From Myxococcales bacterium (GTDB taxonomy: Bacteria > Myxococcota_A > Polyangia > Polyangiales > Polyangiaceae), in the NCBI GenBank assembly GCA_016706225.1, contig JADJKB010000022.1, positions 62,001 to 126,000 of the forward strand: a DNA stretch of 64,000 nucleotides. The letters are read 5' to 3'. Of this stretch, positions 34,569-42,276 are shown in pieces. Position 1 is the first letter of the stretch. Every line of letters starts with the position of its first letter. Both the position numbers and the translations under genes were made by a program. The notes under the pieces are model-generated. The model made no database searches. It saw only the letters and a list, made by a program, of their open reading frames with translations, and was not told where the DNA came from.

Positions 34569-36476
34569 TCACTGCACGTTGAGCCGGCGTCGCAGCTCGC
34601 GTTCGATGTCTCCGGGCGGAAGCGGAATGCCCGGTACGCGCGACCAACAATCGATGTCGACCAACGTCCGCGCCCGCAGGTACCAGGCGAGCTGAGAGTA
34701 TCTGCGATTTTCCTCCGTGACCCCCGGCGAGCTCACGTCGTCGCTGTAGTTGATCTCGACGGTCATCACGCGCTTGAAGCGGCTGAAGATCTCCTTGAGC
34801 CCCGGCTCGAGGGGAGACAGGAAACGCAGGGTCAGCGAAGACACCTTGCCGCCGTCGGCACGGATGCGGTCCACCGCTTCCTCGATGGCTCCGCGAGCGG
34901 AACCCCAGCCCACGACCAGGAGGTCACCGCTCGGGTCGCCGTGGATCTGCGGTGGCTTTAGCGTGCTCTGCAGCGTGAGCAACTTGGCGCTTCGCCGCTG
35001 CATGGCCCGCTCGTTGATGGCGGACTCATAAGCAACCTTGCTGCGCTCGTCGTGCGCCAGGCCGGTCAGCACGTACTCGCCGCCCTTCTGCCCTGGAATC
35101 GGCCGGGTCGACAGGCCCGTTCGTTCGTCCCAGGCGTAGGCCGGCACGCCCGCTTCCCAGTCGCCCTGGTCGATGGGTGGGGCCAGCCATTCTTCCTGTG
35201 GCACGGGACGCTTGAACGGCTGCTGGCCCGTCGCCAGGTTGGCGTCCGTCAGGACCATGACCGGTCCGCGGAAGGTCTCGGCCAGTTGTCGGGCGGTGAT
35301 CATGAAGTGAAAACACTCCGGGATGGTGGACGGAGCCATCACGATCTTCGGCGCGTCGCCGGGCGCGGCGTAGAGCGCCGCCAAGAGGTCACCCTGCTCC
35401 ACCCGAGTGGGCAATCCCGTGCTTGGACCGCCGCGCTGGACGTTGACGATCACCAGCGGAATTTCGGCCATCACCGCGAACCCGATGAACTCCGTCTTCA
35501 GCGCGAGCCCTGGCCCCGAGGTAACCGTGACGGCGGTCTTGCCCGCGTACGATGCGCCGAGCGCGAAACCGATGGCGGCGATCTCGTCTTCGGCCTGGTG
35601 GATGAATCCGCCGGTCTTGTGGATCGCGGAGGCCAGGTAGTGGGTCACCGAGGTCGCCGGCGTGATGGGATACATGGAGCAGAGCTCGATGCCGGCAGCC
35701 AGGATCCCGAGAGCGGTGGCCTGGTTGCCATTCATGACCACGAGCTCCTCCGTGGTCTCACGCGCCGGAATGCGATAACGCACGTCCAGATTTCGCTCCG
35801 CCCAAGCGTAGCCGGTCTCGACGAGCGCGGCGTTCGCCGACTGCAGCTTCTCGCCCTTCTTGGCGAACTTGGCCCGCACCTCGTGGAGCACTTTTTGTTT
35901 GTCGTGTCCGTAGAGCGCACACATCAAGCCGAGCGCGAACATGTTCTTACCGCGCCGCGCGTCCGGCACGACCTTGAGGCACTCCTCTTCCATCTCGACT
36001 TCTCTGATGACGTAACCCCGCGCCAAGAAGTCGGCCTTGGCCTCGGCGTAGGCCTCGCGGATCGCCGTCTGCGGGTCATTCGCCCATTTGCTCTCGAGGA
36101 ACACCGTGGTGCCGGGCCTGAGCGCGCCGACGTCGATGCGGCTGTAGAGCACCTGCTCGTTGAACGAGATGACCACATCGGCGGAGTCGCCCATGTTGGT
36201 GACCTCGCCGGAGCCGATGCGGACACGGTTTCCGCTGGCGCCCGAACGGGAGCGCACCGGCGGTTCGATCTCCGCTGGGATGATCTCTACCGTCCAGACG
36301 CCGTTGCCCATCTTCGCGCAGATGGTGCCGAAGAGCTGGCCCGCAGTCTGGGCCCCCTCGCCGGAGTCACACACCACCTCGACGACGTGCTGGCTGACCG
36401 TCTCGACGCGATAGTCCTGGGGCAGCGGCTCCCCCTGAGAGCCGTTGGTCTTCTGAAGGGGCGCTGTGCTGGTCAT
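34569..36476 (-). CDS. korA: 2-oxoacid:ferredoxin oxidoreductase, fused gamma-alpha subunit
   Basis: A 635-residue subunit with the gamma domain first (about 25-210; GEGAQTAGQLFGTICAKMG) and the alpha domain after it (about 245-635; MNGNQATALGILAAGIELCS, YPITPATSVTHYL, TSGPGLALKTE, QRGGPSTGLPTRVEQGDL). The fused order is common in KorA of aerobic and anaerobic bacteria. It begins the operon; AGAGG lies about seven bases before ATG 36476 and a small palindrome lies 61 bases further up. With KorB it forms the complete, TPP-containing oxidoreductase of this locus. Confidence 0.95.
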   Translation of the reverse strand: MTSTAPLQKTNGSQGEPLPQDYRVETVSQHVVEVVCDSGEGAQTAGQLFGTICAKMGNGVWTVEIIPAEIEPPVRSRSGASGNRVRIGSGEVTNMGDSADVVISFNEQVLYSRIDVGALRPGTTVFLESKWANDPQTAIREAYAEAKADFLARGYVIREVEMEEECLKVVPDARRGKNMFALGLMCALYGHDKQKVLHEVRAKFAKKGEKLQSANAALVETGYAWAERNLDVRYRIPARETTEELVVMNGNQATALGILAAGIELCSMYPITPATSVTHYLASAIHKTGGFIHQAEDEIAAIGFALGASYAGKTAVTVTSGPGLALKTEFIGFAVMAEIPLVIVNVQRGGPSTGLPTRVEQGDLLAALYAAPGDAPKIVMAPSTIPECFHFMITARQLAETFRGPVMVLTDANLATGQQPFKRPVPQEEWLAPPIDQGDWEAGVPAYAWDERTGLSTRPIPGQKGGEYVLTGLAHDERSKVAYESAINERAMQRRSAKLLTLQSTLKPPQIHGDPSGDLLVVGWGSARGAIEEAVDRIRADGGKVSSLTLRFLSPLEPGLKEIFSRFKRVMTVEINYSDDVSSPGVTEENRRYSQLAWYLRARTLVDIDCWSRVPGIPLPPGDIERELRRRLNVQ

Positions 36477-36536
36477 CGAAGCCTCTTGGATCCTCTCTCG
36501 GCCGCGGCGGAAAATTCACCGCAACGGTTGCGTCGC

Positions 36537-36549
36537 CCAGACCGTCTGG
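36537..36549. promoter_or_regulatory. Palindrome upstream of korA, candidate operator
   Basis: CCAGAC and GTCTGG flank a single C, a perfect 13-base inverted repeat centred 67 bases upstream of the korA start. Its position suits an operator for the kor-rnf operon, but no regulator was identified. Confidence 0.35.
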
Positions 36550-36642
36550 ACGGCGCCAACGAAAAGAATGCGGAATGGCGGCGGGGTAGTGCGCCTTTCG
36601 GGGACGACTCGCGCGACGGATGCGAAATCTGAGCCATGGTTG

Positions 36643-36671
36643 GTGACCGCAGCGCTGTAAGGCGCGGTCAC
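36643..36671 (-). terminator. 8-bp-stem hairpin downstream of the hemerythrin gene
   Basis: GTGACCGC (36643-36650) and GCGGTCAC (36664-36671) form a perfect 8-bp stem with a 13-base loop, 36 bases after the hemerythrin-like stop. There is no U-run, so it may be a weak terminator, an attenuating structure or a protein site upstream of korA. Confidence 0.35.
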
Positions 36672-36706
36672 GGGCAAACAAGAAGGGGTGAGGTAACCGC
36701 TGGGGT

Positions 36707-37168
36707 TCAGTCGCCGACGCCCAGATCGTCCCAGTAGGTGTTGAAGATGAGCTCGTTCTCTTCGGCCTCGTGACGCCGCAGCTTTGCGACCGCCCGTCGC
36801 GCCCGCACCCCGATGCGGGCTGCGGTCTTGACGTCACCAGGCCCGAGCGCGCTCGCGTGCTCCGCTACCTGACGAAATTCCGCCAGAATCTCGCGGTGCT
36901 CGGCGGTCAAGGTTGTGAGCTTGCCCATGAGGTGGGGAGCATGTTTGGCGATATCGGCGAAAAGGCTGCCCTCGGCTTCGCCACTGAAGTGGTGCTTCAG
37001 GTGCTCGATGACGATCGAAGCCCGACGGCTCAGCTCCGGACCCCACTTCTCGTCACGCGGCGTGTTCGGCTCAGCCCAGGCGTCCAGCTCACTGACGTGC
37101 TGCACGACCTCGCGGTGCTCCTCCAGGACCTGACTGCGCTTATCCCCGGAATTCTCGCTCTTTGCCAT
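36707..37168 (-). CDS. Hemerythrin-like (HHE) domain protein
   Basis: A 153-residue four-helix protein, start ATG 37168 with AGAGGTA upstream. The metal-ligand pattern of HHE/hemerythrin domains is visible: EEHREVVQHVSELD, IEHLKHHFSGEAEG, TAEHREILAEF and RRHEAEENELIF. Such proteins bind a di-iron centre and sense or scavenge O2 or NO. It lies immediately upstream of the oxygen-sensitive KorAB/Rnf operon on the same strand, which suggests a protective role. Confidence 0.88.
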   Translation of the reverse strand: MAKSENSGDKRSQVLEEHREVVQHVSELDAWAEPNTPRDEKWGPELSRRASIVIEHLKHHFSGEAEGSLFADIAKHAPHLMGKLTTLTAEHREILAEFRQVAEHASALGPGDVKTAARIGVRARRAVAKLRRHEAEENELIFNTYWDDLGVGD

Positions 37169-37323
37169 GGCTACCTCTTGGCGCGCGCGAACTTGCACAC
37201 CTCGATCGTTTACCACGACCCGAAGCGCAGGGCGCGCGCGTTTCCTGCGCGTTTCACCGCTGTCCGATCGATGGATGACCGGGGTCATCTTCGGCGCCTG
37301 CGCTAGGCTGAGCGCGCCAACCC

Positions 37324-37809
37324 ATGACGCATTTCAACGCCAACGAAGTCCTCGAGCTTGCCCTCGCGATCGAGCGCACAGGCGAGGAGTTCTATCGCCA
37401 GGCCGAGCAGCAGGTCAGTGACCCCAAGGTCAAACAAACGTTCCGCTCGCTCGCGCTCGAAGAGGTCGACCACGAGCGGGTCTTCAAGCGCATGCTCGAG
37501 CGCATTGGCCGCTTCGACCCCGGCGAGAGCGCGTCCGAGGACTACTACGCTTACCTGCGAGCCTACGTGGACAACGTGGTGTTCTCCCAGGCGCGCGCTG
37601 CAGAGTTGCTCGCCAGCACGAAGGACAGCGAGACTGCCCTCCGGTTTGCCATGCAGCGGGAGCAGGACGCGATTCTGTTCTATCTGGAGCTGAAGAACCT
37701 GGTGCCCCCCGAAGAGCACGAGGTCCTCGACCGGATCGTGACCGAGGAGCGGGGGCACTTCCGCAAGCTCGCCGAGTTGCTCGGCGAACGTTCTGCCGAG
37801 TCGGCCTGA
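37324..37809 (+). CDS. Ferritin-like / rubrerythrin-family di-iron protein
   Basis: A 161-residue four-helix bundle with E-x-x-H pairs expected of the rubrerythrin/ferritin-like superfamily: AIERTGEEFYRQAEQ, LALEEVDHERVF, MQREQDAILFYLELK and TEERGHFRKL. There is no C-terminal rubredoxin domain. It probably reduces peroxide or handles iron. It is divergent from the hemerythrin-like gene (155-bp region), so the two may share oxidative-stress control. Confidence 0.88.
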   Translation: MTHFNANEVLELALAIERTGEEFYRQAEQQVSDPKVKQTFRSLALEEVDHERVFKRMLERIGRFDPGESASEDYYAYLRAYVDNVVFSQARAAELLASTKDSETALRFAMQREQDAILFYLELKNLVPPEEHEVLDRIVTEERGHFRKLAELLGERSAESA

Positions 37810-37813
37810 CGAC

Positions 37814-37828
37814 GAGCGGGGGCCGCTC
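37814..37828. terminator. Possible bidirectional terminator between convergent genes
   Basis: GAGCGG-GGG-CCGCTC is a perfect 6-bp stem with a three-base loop in the 17-base gap between the ferritin-like and permease genes, touching the latter's stop codon. No T-run follows on either side. Confidence 0.4.
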
Positions 37829-39206
37829 AAAGGTAGCGCAGCCACATGTAGACGTGGCTGACTACGATGCTGCCGAGCATCAAGGGGAACGCCACCTTGA
37901 TGTACTCGATGAACCGGAACCGGACTCCGGCCCGTTCGGCCAACCCCGCCACCACCAGGTTGGCCGAAGCACCAATCAGCGTCCCGTTGCCACCGAGGCA
38001 CGCACCGAGGGAGAGCGCCCACCAGAGCGGCTGAAGCGCCGCGTCTCCGCCAAAGGTCGGCGCCGTGGCCTTGATCATCGGGATCATGGAAGCTACGAAC
38101 GGGATGTTGTCGACGAAGGCGGACAACACCGCAGACGCCCAGAGCACAGCGAGCGTCGTGGTCTTGAACTCGCCGTGCGTCGCAAGAAGCAGCTGACGTG
38201 AGAGTCCATCTATGGCCCCCGTTTTGACCAGCCCGTGCACCAGGACGAACAGCCCGAGGAAGAACATCAGCGTGATCCACTCGGCCTCGGACAGCGCCCC
38301 GGCCACGTTCTTCGACTGGGTTTCTGCGTCTTTGCCCAGGTTGTCCAGGAGCAGCAGCAGCGCGGCGCCGAACATCGCGGTCGTGGCGGGCTCGATGTGG
38401 ATCTGGCGCTGCAGCACGAATCCGGTGATCACCAGCGCGATCACCAGCAGTGACTTCTTGAGCAAGGCCGGGTCGGTGATGGACTCTCGCTCTTCGAAGC
38501 TCATGACGCGTTTTTTGTGCGCCGCGTCCGCCGTCAGGTGCCGGCCCCATACGAAGTAGAGAGGAACCATGGTCAGCGGCAGAACGATCAGCGCCACTGG
38601 ACCCACGTGGAGCAAGAAGTCGTTGAAGGTGAGGCCCGTCGCCGAGCCAATCATGATGTTGGGCGGGTCACCGATCAACGTCGCCGTGCCACCGATGTTA
38701 GAAGCGATGATCTGCGTGAACAGGTAGGGGTAGGGCTTGACCCGGAGCTCTTCGGTGATGAGCAAGGTAACGGGAACCGTGAGCAGGACGGTCGTGACGT
38801 TGTCGAGCAGCGCGGAGAAGACCGCGGTGACGACCGACATCATCAAGAGCACGCCCCAGGGGTTGGCCTTCACCTTCTTGGCTGACCAGATGGCGACGAA
38901 CTGAAACAGCCCCGAGCGCTGCGTGGTGTTGACGATCAGCATCATGCCGAGGAGCAGTCCCAGGGTGTTGAAGTCGACGGCCTTGACCGCTTCTTCCTGG
39001 TTCAGCACGCCCGTGAGCACCAACAGCCCGCCGCCGACCAACGCCAAGACGGCGCGGTTCAGCTTCTCGGTCATGATCGCGACGTAGACGGCCACGAACA
39101 ACACCACAGCCACCCAGAAACTGCTCATGCCGAACAGCACATGGCTGGCGTGCGCGGCTTCTCCGAGAGCGGGTGCTGAAGTTTTCTCGATGATGTCAGT
39201 GCCCAT
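37827..39206 (-). CDS. NhaD/ArsB-type ion transporter, tandem copy 2
   Basis: A 459-residue permease with about 11-12 predicted spans. Duplicated signature loops of the NhaD/ArsB/P-protein family are SNIGGTATLIGDPPNIMIGS and GACLGGNGTLIGASANLVVA. Additional family motifs: LLGMMLIVNTTQRSG and LLDNVTTVLLTVPVTLL. Likely Na+/H+ antiport or anion export. ATG 39206 is used, with GTG 39221 possible. It is a tandem paralogue of the 39344 gene with long identical stretches. Next to an Rnf ion pump, a Na+/H+ role is attractive but inferred. Confidence 0.88.
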   Translation of the reverse strand: MGTDIIEKTSAPALGEAAHASHVLFGMSSFWVAVVLFVAVYVAIMTEKLNRAVLALVGGGLLVLTGVLNQEEAVKAVDFNTLGLLLGMMLIVNTTQRSGLFQFVAIWSAKKVKANPWGVLLMMSVVTAVFSALLDNVTTVLLTVPVTLLITEELRVKPYPYLFTQIIASNIGGTATLIGDPPNIMIGSATGLTFNDFLLHVGPVALIVLPLTMVPLYFVWGRHLTADAAHKKRVMSFEERESITDPALLKKSLLVIALVITGFVLQRQIHIEPATTAMFGAALLLLLDNLGKDAETQSKNVAGALSEAEWITLMFFLGLFVLVHGLVKTGAIDGLSRQLLLATHGEFKTTTLAVLWASAVLSAFVDNIPFVASMIPMIKATAPTFGGDAALQPLWWALSLGACLGGNGTLIGASANLVVAGLAERAGVRFRFIEYIKVAFPLMLGSIVVSHVYMWLRYL

Positions 39207-39343
39207 GCTGGCCAGCGCCACGAAGCGTCACGCGAAAAGCGCCGACCTGCTCCGCTGCCCGCGGCTAATACCGCCATCGCGGCGGCAGCACCAGCTTTAG
39301 ACGAAGTCTTCCGTGCACGAACTGCGCGCTGTGCAATGCGGGC

Positions 39344-40690
39344 TCAAAGAAACCGGAACCACATGTACGCGTGGCAAAGGGCGATGCTGATGAGCATCAG
39401 CGGAAACGCCACCTTCAGGTACTCCACGAAGCGGAAGCGCACGCCGGCTCGATCCGCGAGGCCAGCCACCACGAGGTTGGCAGAAGCGCCGATCAGCGTG
39501 CCGTTCCCACCCAGACATGCGCCGAGCGAGAGCGCCCACCAGAGCGGCAGGAGCGCGTGCTCGCCCCCGAACGTCGGTGCCATCGCCTTGATCATGGGGA
39601 TCATGGACGCGACGAACGGGATGTTGTCGATGAATGCAGACAGCACCGCGGATGCCCACAAGATGACGTAGGCCGTCACGTTGAAGCGGCCCTGGGTGAT
39701 CCCCACCAGTTGCCTCGCAACCAGATCGATGGCCCCCGCTTTCACCAGGCCGTGGACCAGGACGAACAGGCCCAAGAAGAACATCAACGTGATCCACTCG
39801 GCCTCGGACAGCGCACCCGCCACGTTCTTCGACTGGGTCTCGGCGTCCTTGCCGATGTTGTCCAGGAGCAGCAACACCGCCGCACCGACCATGGCCGTGG
39901 TCGCCGGCTCGACGTGGATCTGGCGCTGCAGGACGAAACCCGCGATGACCAACGAGATGACCAGCAGCGACTTCTTCAACAGTGCCGGATCGGTGATCGA
40001 CTGGCGTTCCTCGAAGCTCATCACGCGCGCCTTGTGCGCCGCGTCGGCCGTGAGGTGGCGCCCCCAGACGAGGTACATCGGCACCATCGTCACGGCGAAC
40101 ACGACCACGATCAGTGGGGCCAGGTTGTAGGCGAAGTCGTTGAATGTGAGGCCCGTAGCCGAGCCGATCATGATGTTGGGGGGATCGCCGATCAACGTCG
40201 CGGTGCCCCCGATGTTCGACGAGAAGATCTGGGCAAACAAGTAGGGATACGGCTTGACCTTGAGCTCGTCGGTGATGAGCAAGGTCACCGGCACCGTCAG
40301 GAGCACCGTGGTGACGTTGTCCAGGAGAGCAGAGAAGATCGCCGTGACCAGCGACATCATCAGCAGGATGCCCCAAGGGTTCGCCTTCACTCGCTTGGCC
40401 GACCAGATGGCCACGAACTGGAACAGCCCGGAACGCTGGGTGGTGTTGACGATCAACATCATGCCGAGCAACAGCCCAAGTGTGTTGAAGTCGACGGCGC
40501 TGACGGCCTCCTCCTGGCTCATCACGCCGGACAGCACCAGCAGCCCGCCGCCGACCAGCGCCAGGATGGCGCGGTTCAGCTTCTCGGTCATGATCGCGAC
40601 GTAGACCGCCACGAACAGTGCCACGGCCACCCAGAACGGGCTCAGACCGAAGATCACGTGGCTCGCAGCTGCAGCCTCGCCATGCATCAT
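39344..40690 (-). CDS. NhaD/ArsB-type ion transporter, tandem copy 1
   Basis: A 448-residue permease aligned end to end with the downstream copy, sharing for example AVDFNTLGLLLGMMLIVNTT, NIGGTATLIGDPPNIMIGSA, KNVAGALSEAEWITLMFFLG and GGNGTLIGASANLVVAGLA. Differences cluster at the N-terminus and around the QLVGITQGRFNVTAYVI region. It starts nine bases after the CBS-domain gene and is separated from copy 2 by 137 bases in which no other gene is seen. Same functional uncertainty as copy 2. Confidence 0.88.
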   Translation of the reverse strand: MMHGEAAAASHVIFGLSPFWVAVALFVAVYVAIMTEKLNRAILALVGGGLLVLSGVMSQEEAVSAVDFNTLGLLLGMMLIVNTTQRSGLFQFVAIWSAKRVKANPWGILLMMSLVTAIFSALLDNVTTVLLTVPVTLLITDELKVKPYPYLFAQIFSSNIGGTATLIGDPPNIMIGSATGLTFNDFAYNLAPLIVVVFAVTMVPMYLVWGRHLTADAAHKARVMSFEERQSITDPALLKKSLLVISLVIAGFVLQRQIHVEPATTAMVGAAVLLLLDNIGKDAETQSKNVAGALSEAEWITLMFFLGLFVLVHGLVKAGAIDLVARQLVGITQGRFNVTAYVILWASAVLSAFIDNIPFVASMIPMIKAMAPTFGGEHALLPLWWALSLGACLGGNGTLIGASANLVVAGLADRAGVRFRFVEYLKVAFPLMLISIALCHAYMWFRFL

Positions 40691-40699
40691 GCTGCTCCG

Positions 40700-41152
40700 T
40701 CAGGAAGGCACGAGCGCAGCGAGTACGTCGTGCGTCGCGACCACTCCCACCAGGCGGCCAGTCGCCGGATCCACGACAGGGATGTTGTTCGCACCGCGGT
40801 ACAGGAGGTGCACCAGCTCGAAGGGGGAAGCGTCCGGTGCGGCTATGAGGTCGGGTTTGACCATGAAGTCTTTGACCGGCAATTGGGCGATCTCCGCCAT
40901 CCGCTCACGCACCTCGTCGATGCTGTCCGACATGAAACGCAGGTCGGGCACTCCGGTTCCGATCAGCACCGCCTTCGGCAGCAGGTTCGCGTACAAACGC
41001 TGCAGCTTGAACATCCCGACGAGTTTCCCCTTGGCGTCCACGACAGGAAGATCGGTGGCCTGCCCGTGGAGCATCAGGGCAGCGGCTTCTGCCACCGTGT
41101 CAGTTGGGGCCAGCTGCCTGAACGACGTCCGGAAAAGGGTTGCGGTGCTCAT
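40700..41152 (-). CDS. CBS-domain pair protein
   Basis: A 150-residue protein made almost wholly of two CBS motifs: TDTVAEAAALMLHGQATDLP..VVDAKGKLVGMF (about 17-50) and the second with NNIPVVDPATGRLVGVVATHDVLAAL (about 118-147). CBS pairs bind adenine nucleotides and gate transporters or enzymes. Nine bases before the first permease gene, it is probably the regulatory partner of the two transporters. Confidence 0.88.
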   Translation of the reverse strand: MSTATLFRTSFRQLAPTDTVAEAAALMLHGQATDLPVVDAKGKLVGMFKLQRLYANLLPKAVLIGTGVPDLRFMSDSIDEVRERMAEIAQLPVKDFMVKPDLIAAPDASPFELVHLLYRGANNIPVVDPATGRLVGVVATHDVLAALVPS

Positions 41153-41336
41153 GACACTCAGCTCTTTCGCGTTGGCTTGGTGGAGAACGAGCGCCCAGCC
41201 TGCCGACGCTCATACCAACACGCCGATCAGTGCGCCAGCCGCCCGGCGGACCCACGCGCGCAAGAAACTCGCGCCGCCCGAGCCGGCCTCGAGTCGCGGG
41301 CGCCGCGGGGACTGGCTCCGTCGCTTTGGGCCCGCC

Positions 41337-41645
41337 GGGGTCATCAAACAGCACCGCCTCGCCCTGAAAGCCCCGGGAACTTCGCACCAGCACGGTCGAC
41401 GGGAGATTGGTCAGCAGCTGGTTCATGCGTTCCATGAACGCCTCGGCGGGTTCGTTCCGTGCCGGCAGGCGCAGCCCGATGATGGCGAGATCGACGTCGT
41501 GGCTCTCCGCTCGCACGATCTCGGCGATCGAAAGCGCTCCCTGCACGATGACCCGGGGAACCGCGCGCAACCGAGCGTTCTCCAGTACCCTGCGGATGCT
41601 CTCTTCGGTGCGGGCACGTTCCGTGTCGGAGCGAACCACCGTGCC
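41337..41645 (-). pseudogene. Remnant of the C-terminal domain of an SLC12/KCC-type transporter
   Basis: In this frame about 100 codons resemble the cytoplasmic tail of bacterial Na-K-Cl cotransporter-like proteins: SIRRVLENARLRAVPRVIV, AEIVRAESHDVDLAIIGLRL, NLPSTVLVRSSRGFQGEAVL. There is no upstream transmembrane part and no proper start, so the rest of the gene has been lost. The sequence after it, to 41153, and that between 41646 and 41816 show nothing recognisable. Confidence 0.5.
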
Positions 41646-41816
41646 GGTTCCTGGTGGGTCAATGGCTGGCTGGATTGGGCGCCAGCCTACCACAGGGTCA
41701 GCTCGAGCTGGCCGACGTCGGCTCGCGCTCACACGACCGCCCGCGGCCACCGATCGGGAGCCGCCGTGCAGCACAGCGAGCGCTCGAACGAGTCGCCCGC
41801 CACGCCGTCGAGCAAC

Positions 41817-42026
41817 TCAGTCCTGCGAGTCCGCCACCGGGCCGCCGCTCATGTCGAGCACACGAGGTCGGGGCGTGGCGCTCGCGACGTCGCGGTACGG
41901 GGGATCGAGCGCCGATGCTTCAGCCAACGTGTTGGCTACTTTCTTGAGATCGACGACCCGTGCTTCCAGGTCGGCGACCGTCGCCGTGAGTAGGTCGAGT
42001 GTGGTGTGAATTGCCAGTGTTGCCAT
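41817..42026 (-). CDS. Small coiled-coil protein (69 aa), function unknown
   Basis: ATG 42026 has a strong ribosome site (GGAGGGG five bases upstream), which supports a real gene. The N-terminal half is a predicted amphipathic helix (TTLDLLTATVADLEARVVDL KKVAN in sequence, here broken for length) and the C-terminal half is Pro/Ser-rich. No family recognised. It is divergent from the glycoside-hydrolase-like gene at 42277. Confidence 0.6.
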   Translation of the reverse strand: MATLAIHTTLDLLTATVADLEARVVDLKKVANTLAEASALDPPYRDVASATPRPRVLDMSGGPVADSQD

Positions 42027-42276
42027 GGACCCCTCCATTGGTGCGATCAGACTCATCAAGCTTGGGCTGACGCTGACCCAAAGCAACCCGCGGGGCGTGA
42101 ATTCTCCCGCGCCAATCGTGCACGCGATCTGCGTTCGTGGCCGGCGTGGCGCGTGGGATGCGCGAATCCTCTGCTTACGCTGCCGGACACCCGCTCCCTC
42201 GCATCGGACCAGCGCAAAGATGGCACTGAAGCCGCGACGCAGCGAGCCCGATCGCCGACGTGATATCTTCATCAGC

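Noticed and set aside
35052..36632. 526-codon plus-strand frame opposite korA
   Set aside because: Antisense shadow of a well-conserved enzyme gene; no ribosome site or domain.
39268..39288. CCGCC-N5-GGCGG hairpin between the two permease genes
   Set aside because: A 5-bp GC stem is expected by chance in DNA of this composition and has no T-run.
39371..41437. 688-codon plus-strand frame opposite the permease and CBS genes
   Set aside because: Composition is His/Gln/Arg-rich, typical of antisense to hydrophobic genes in high-GC DNA; the minus-strand genes are clear homologues.
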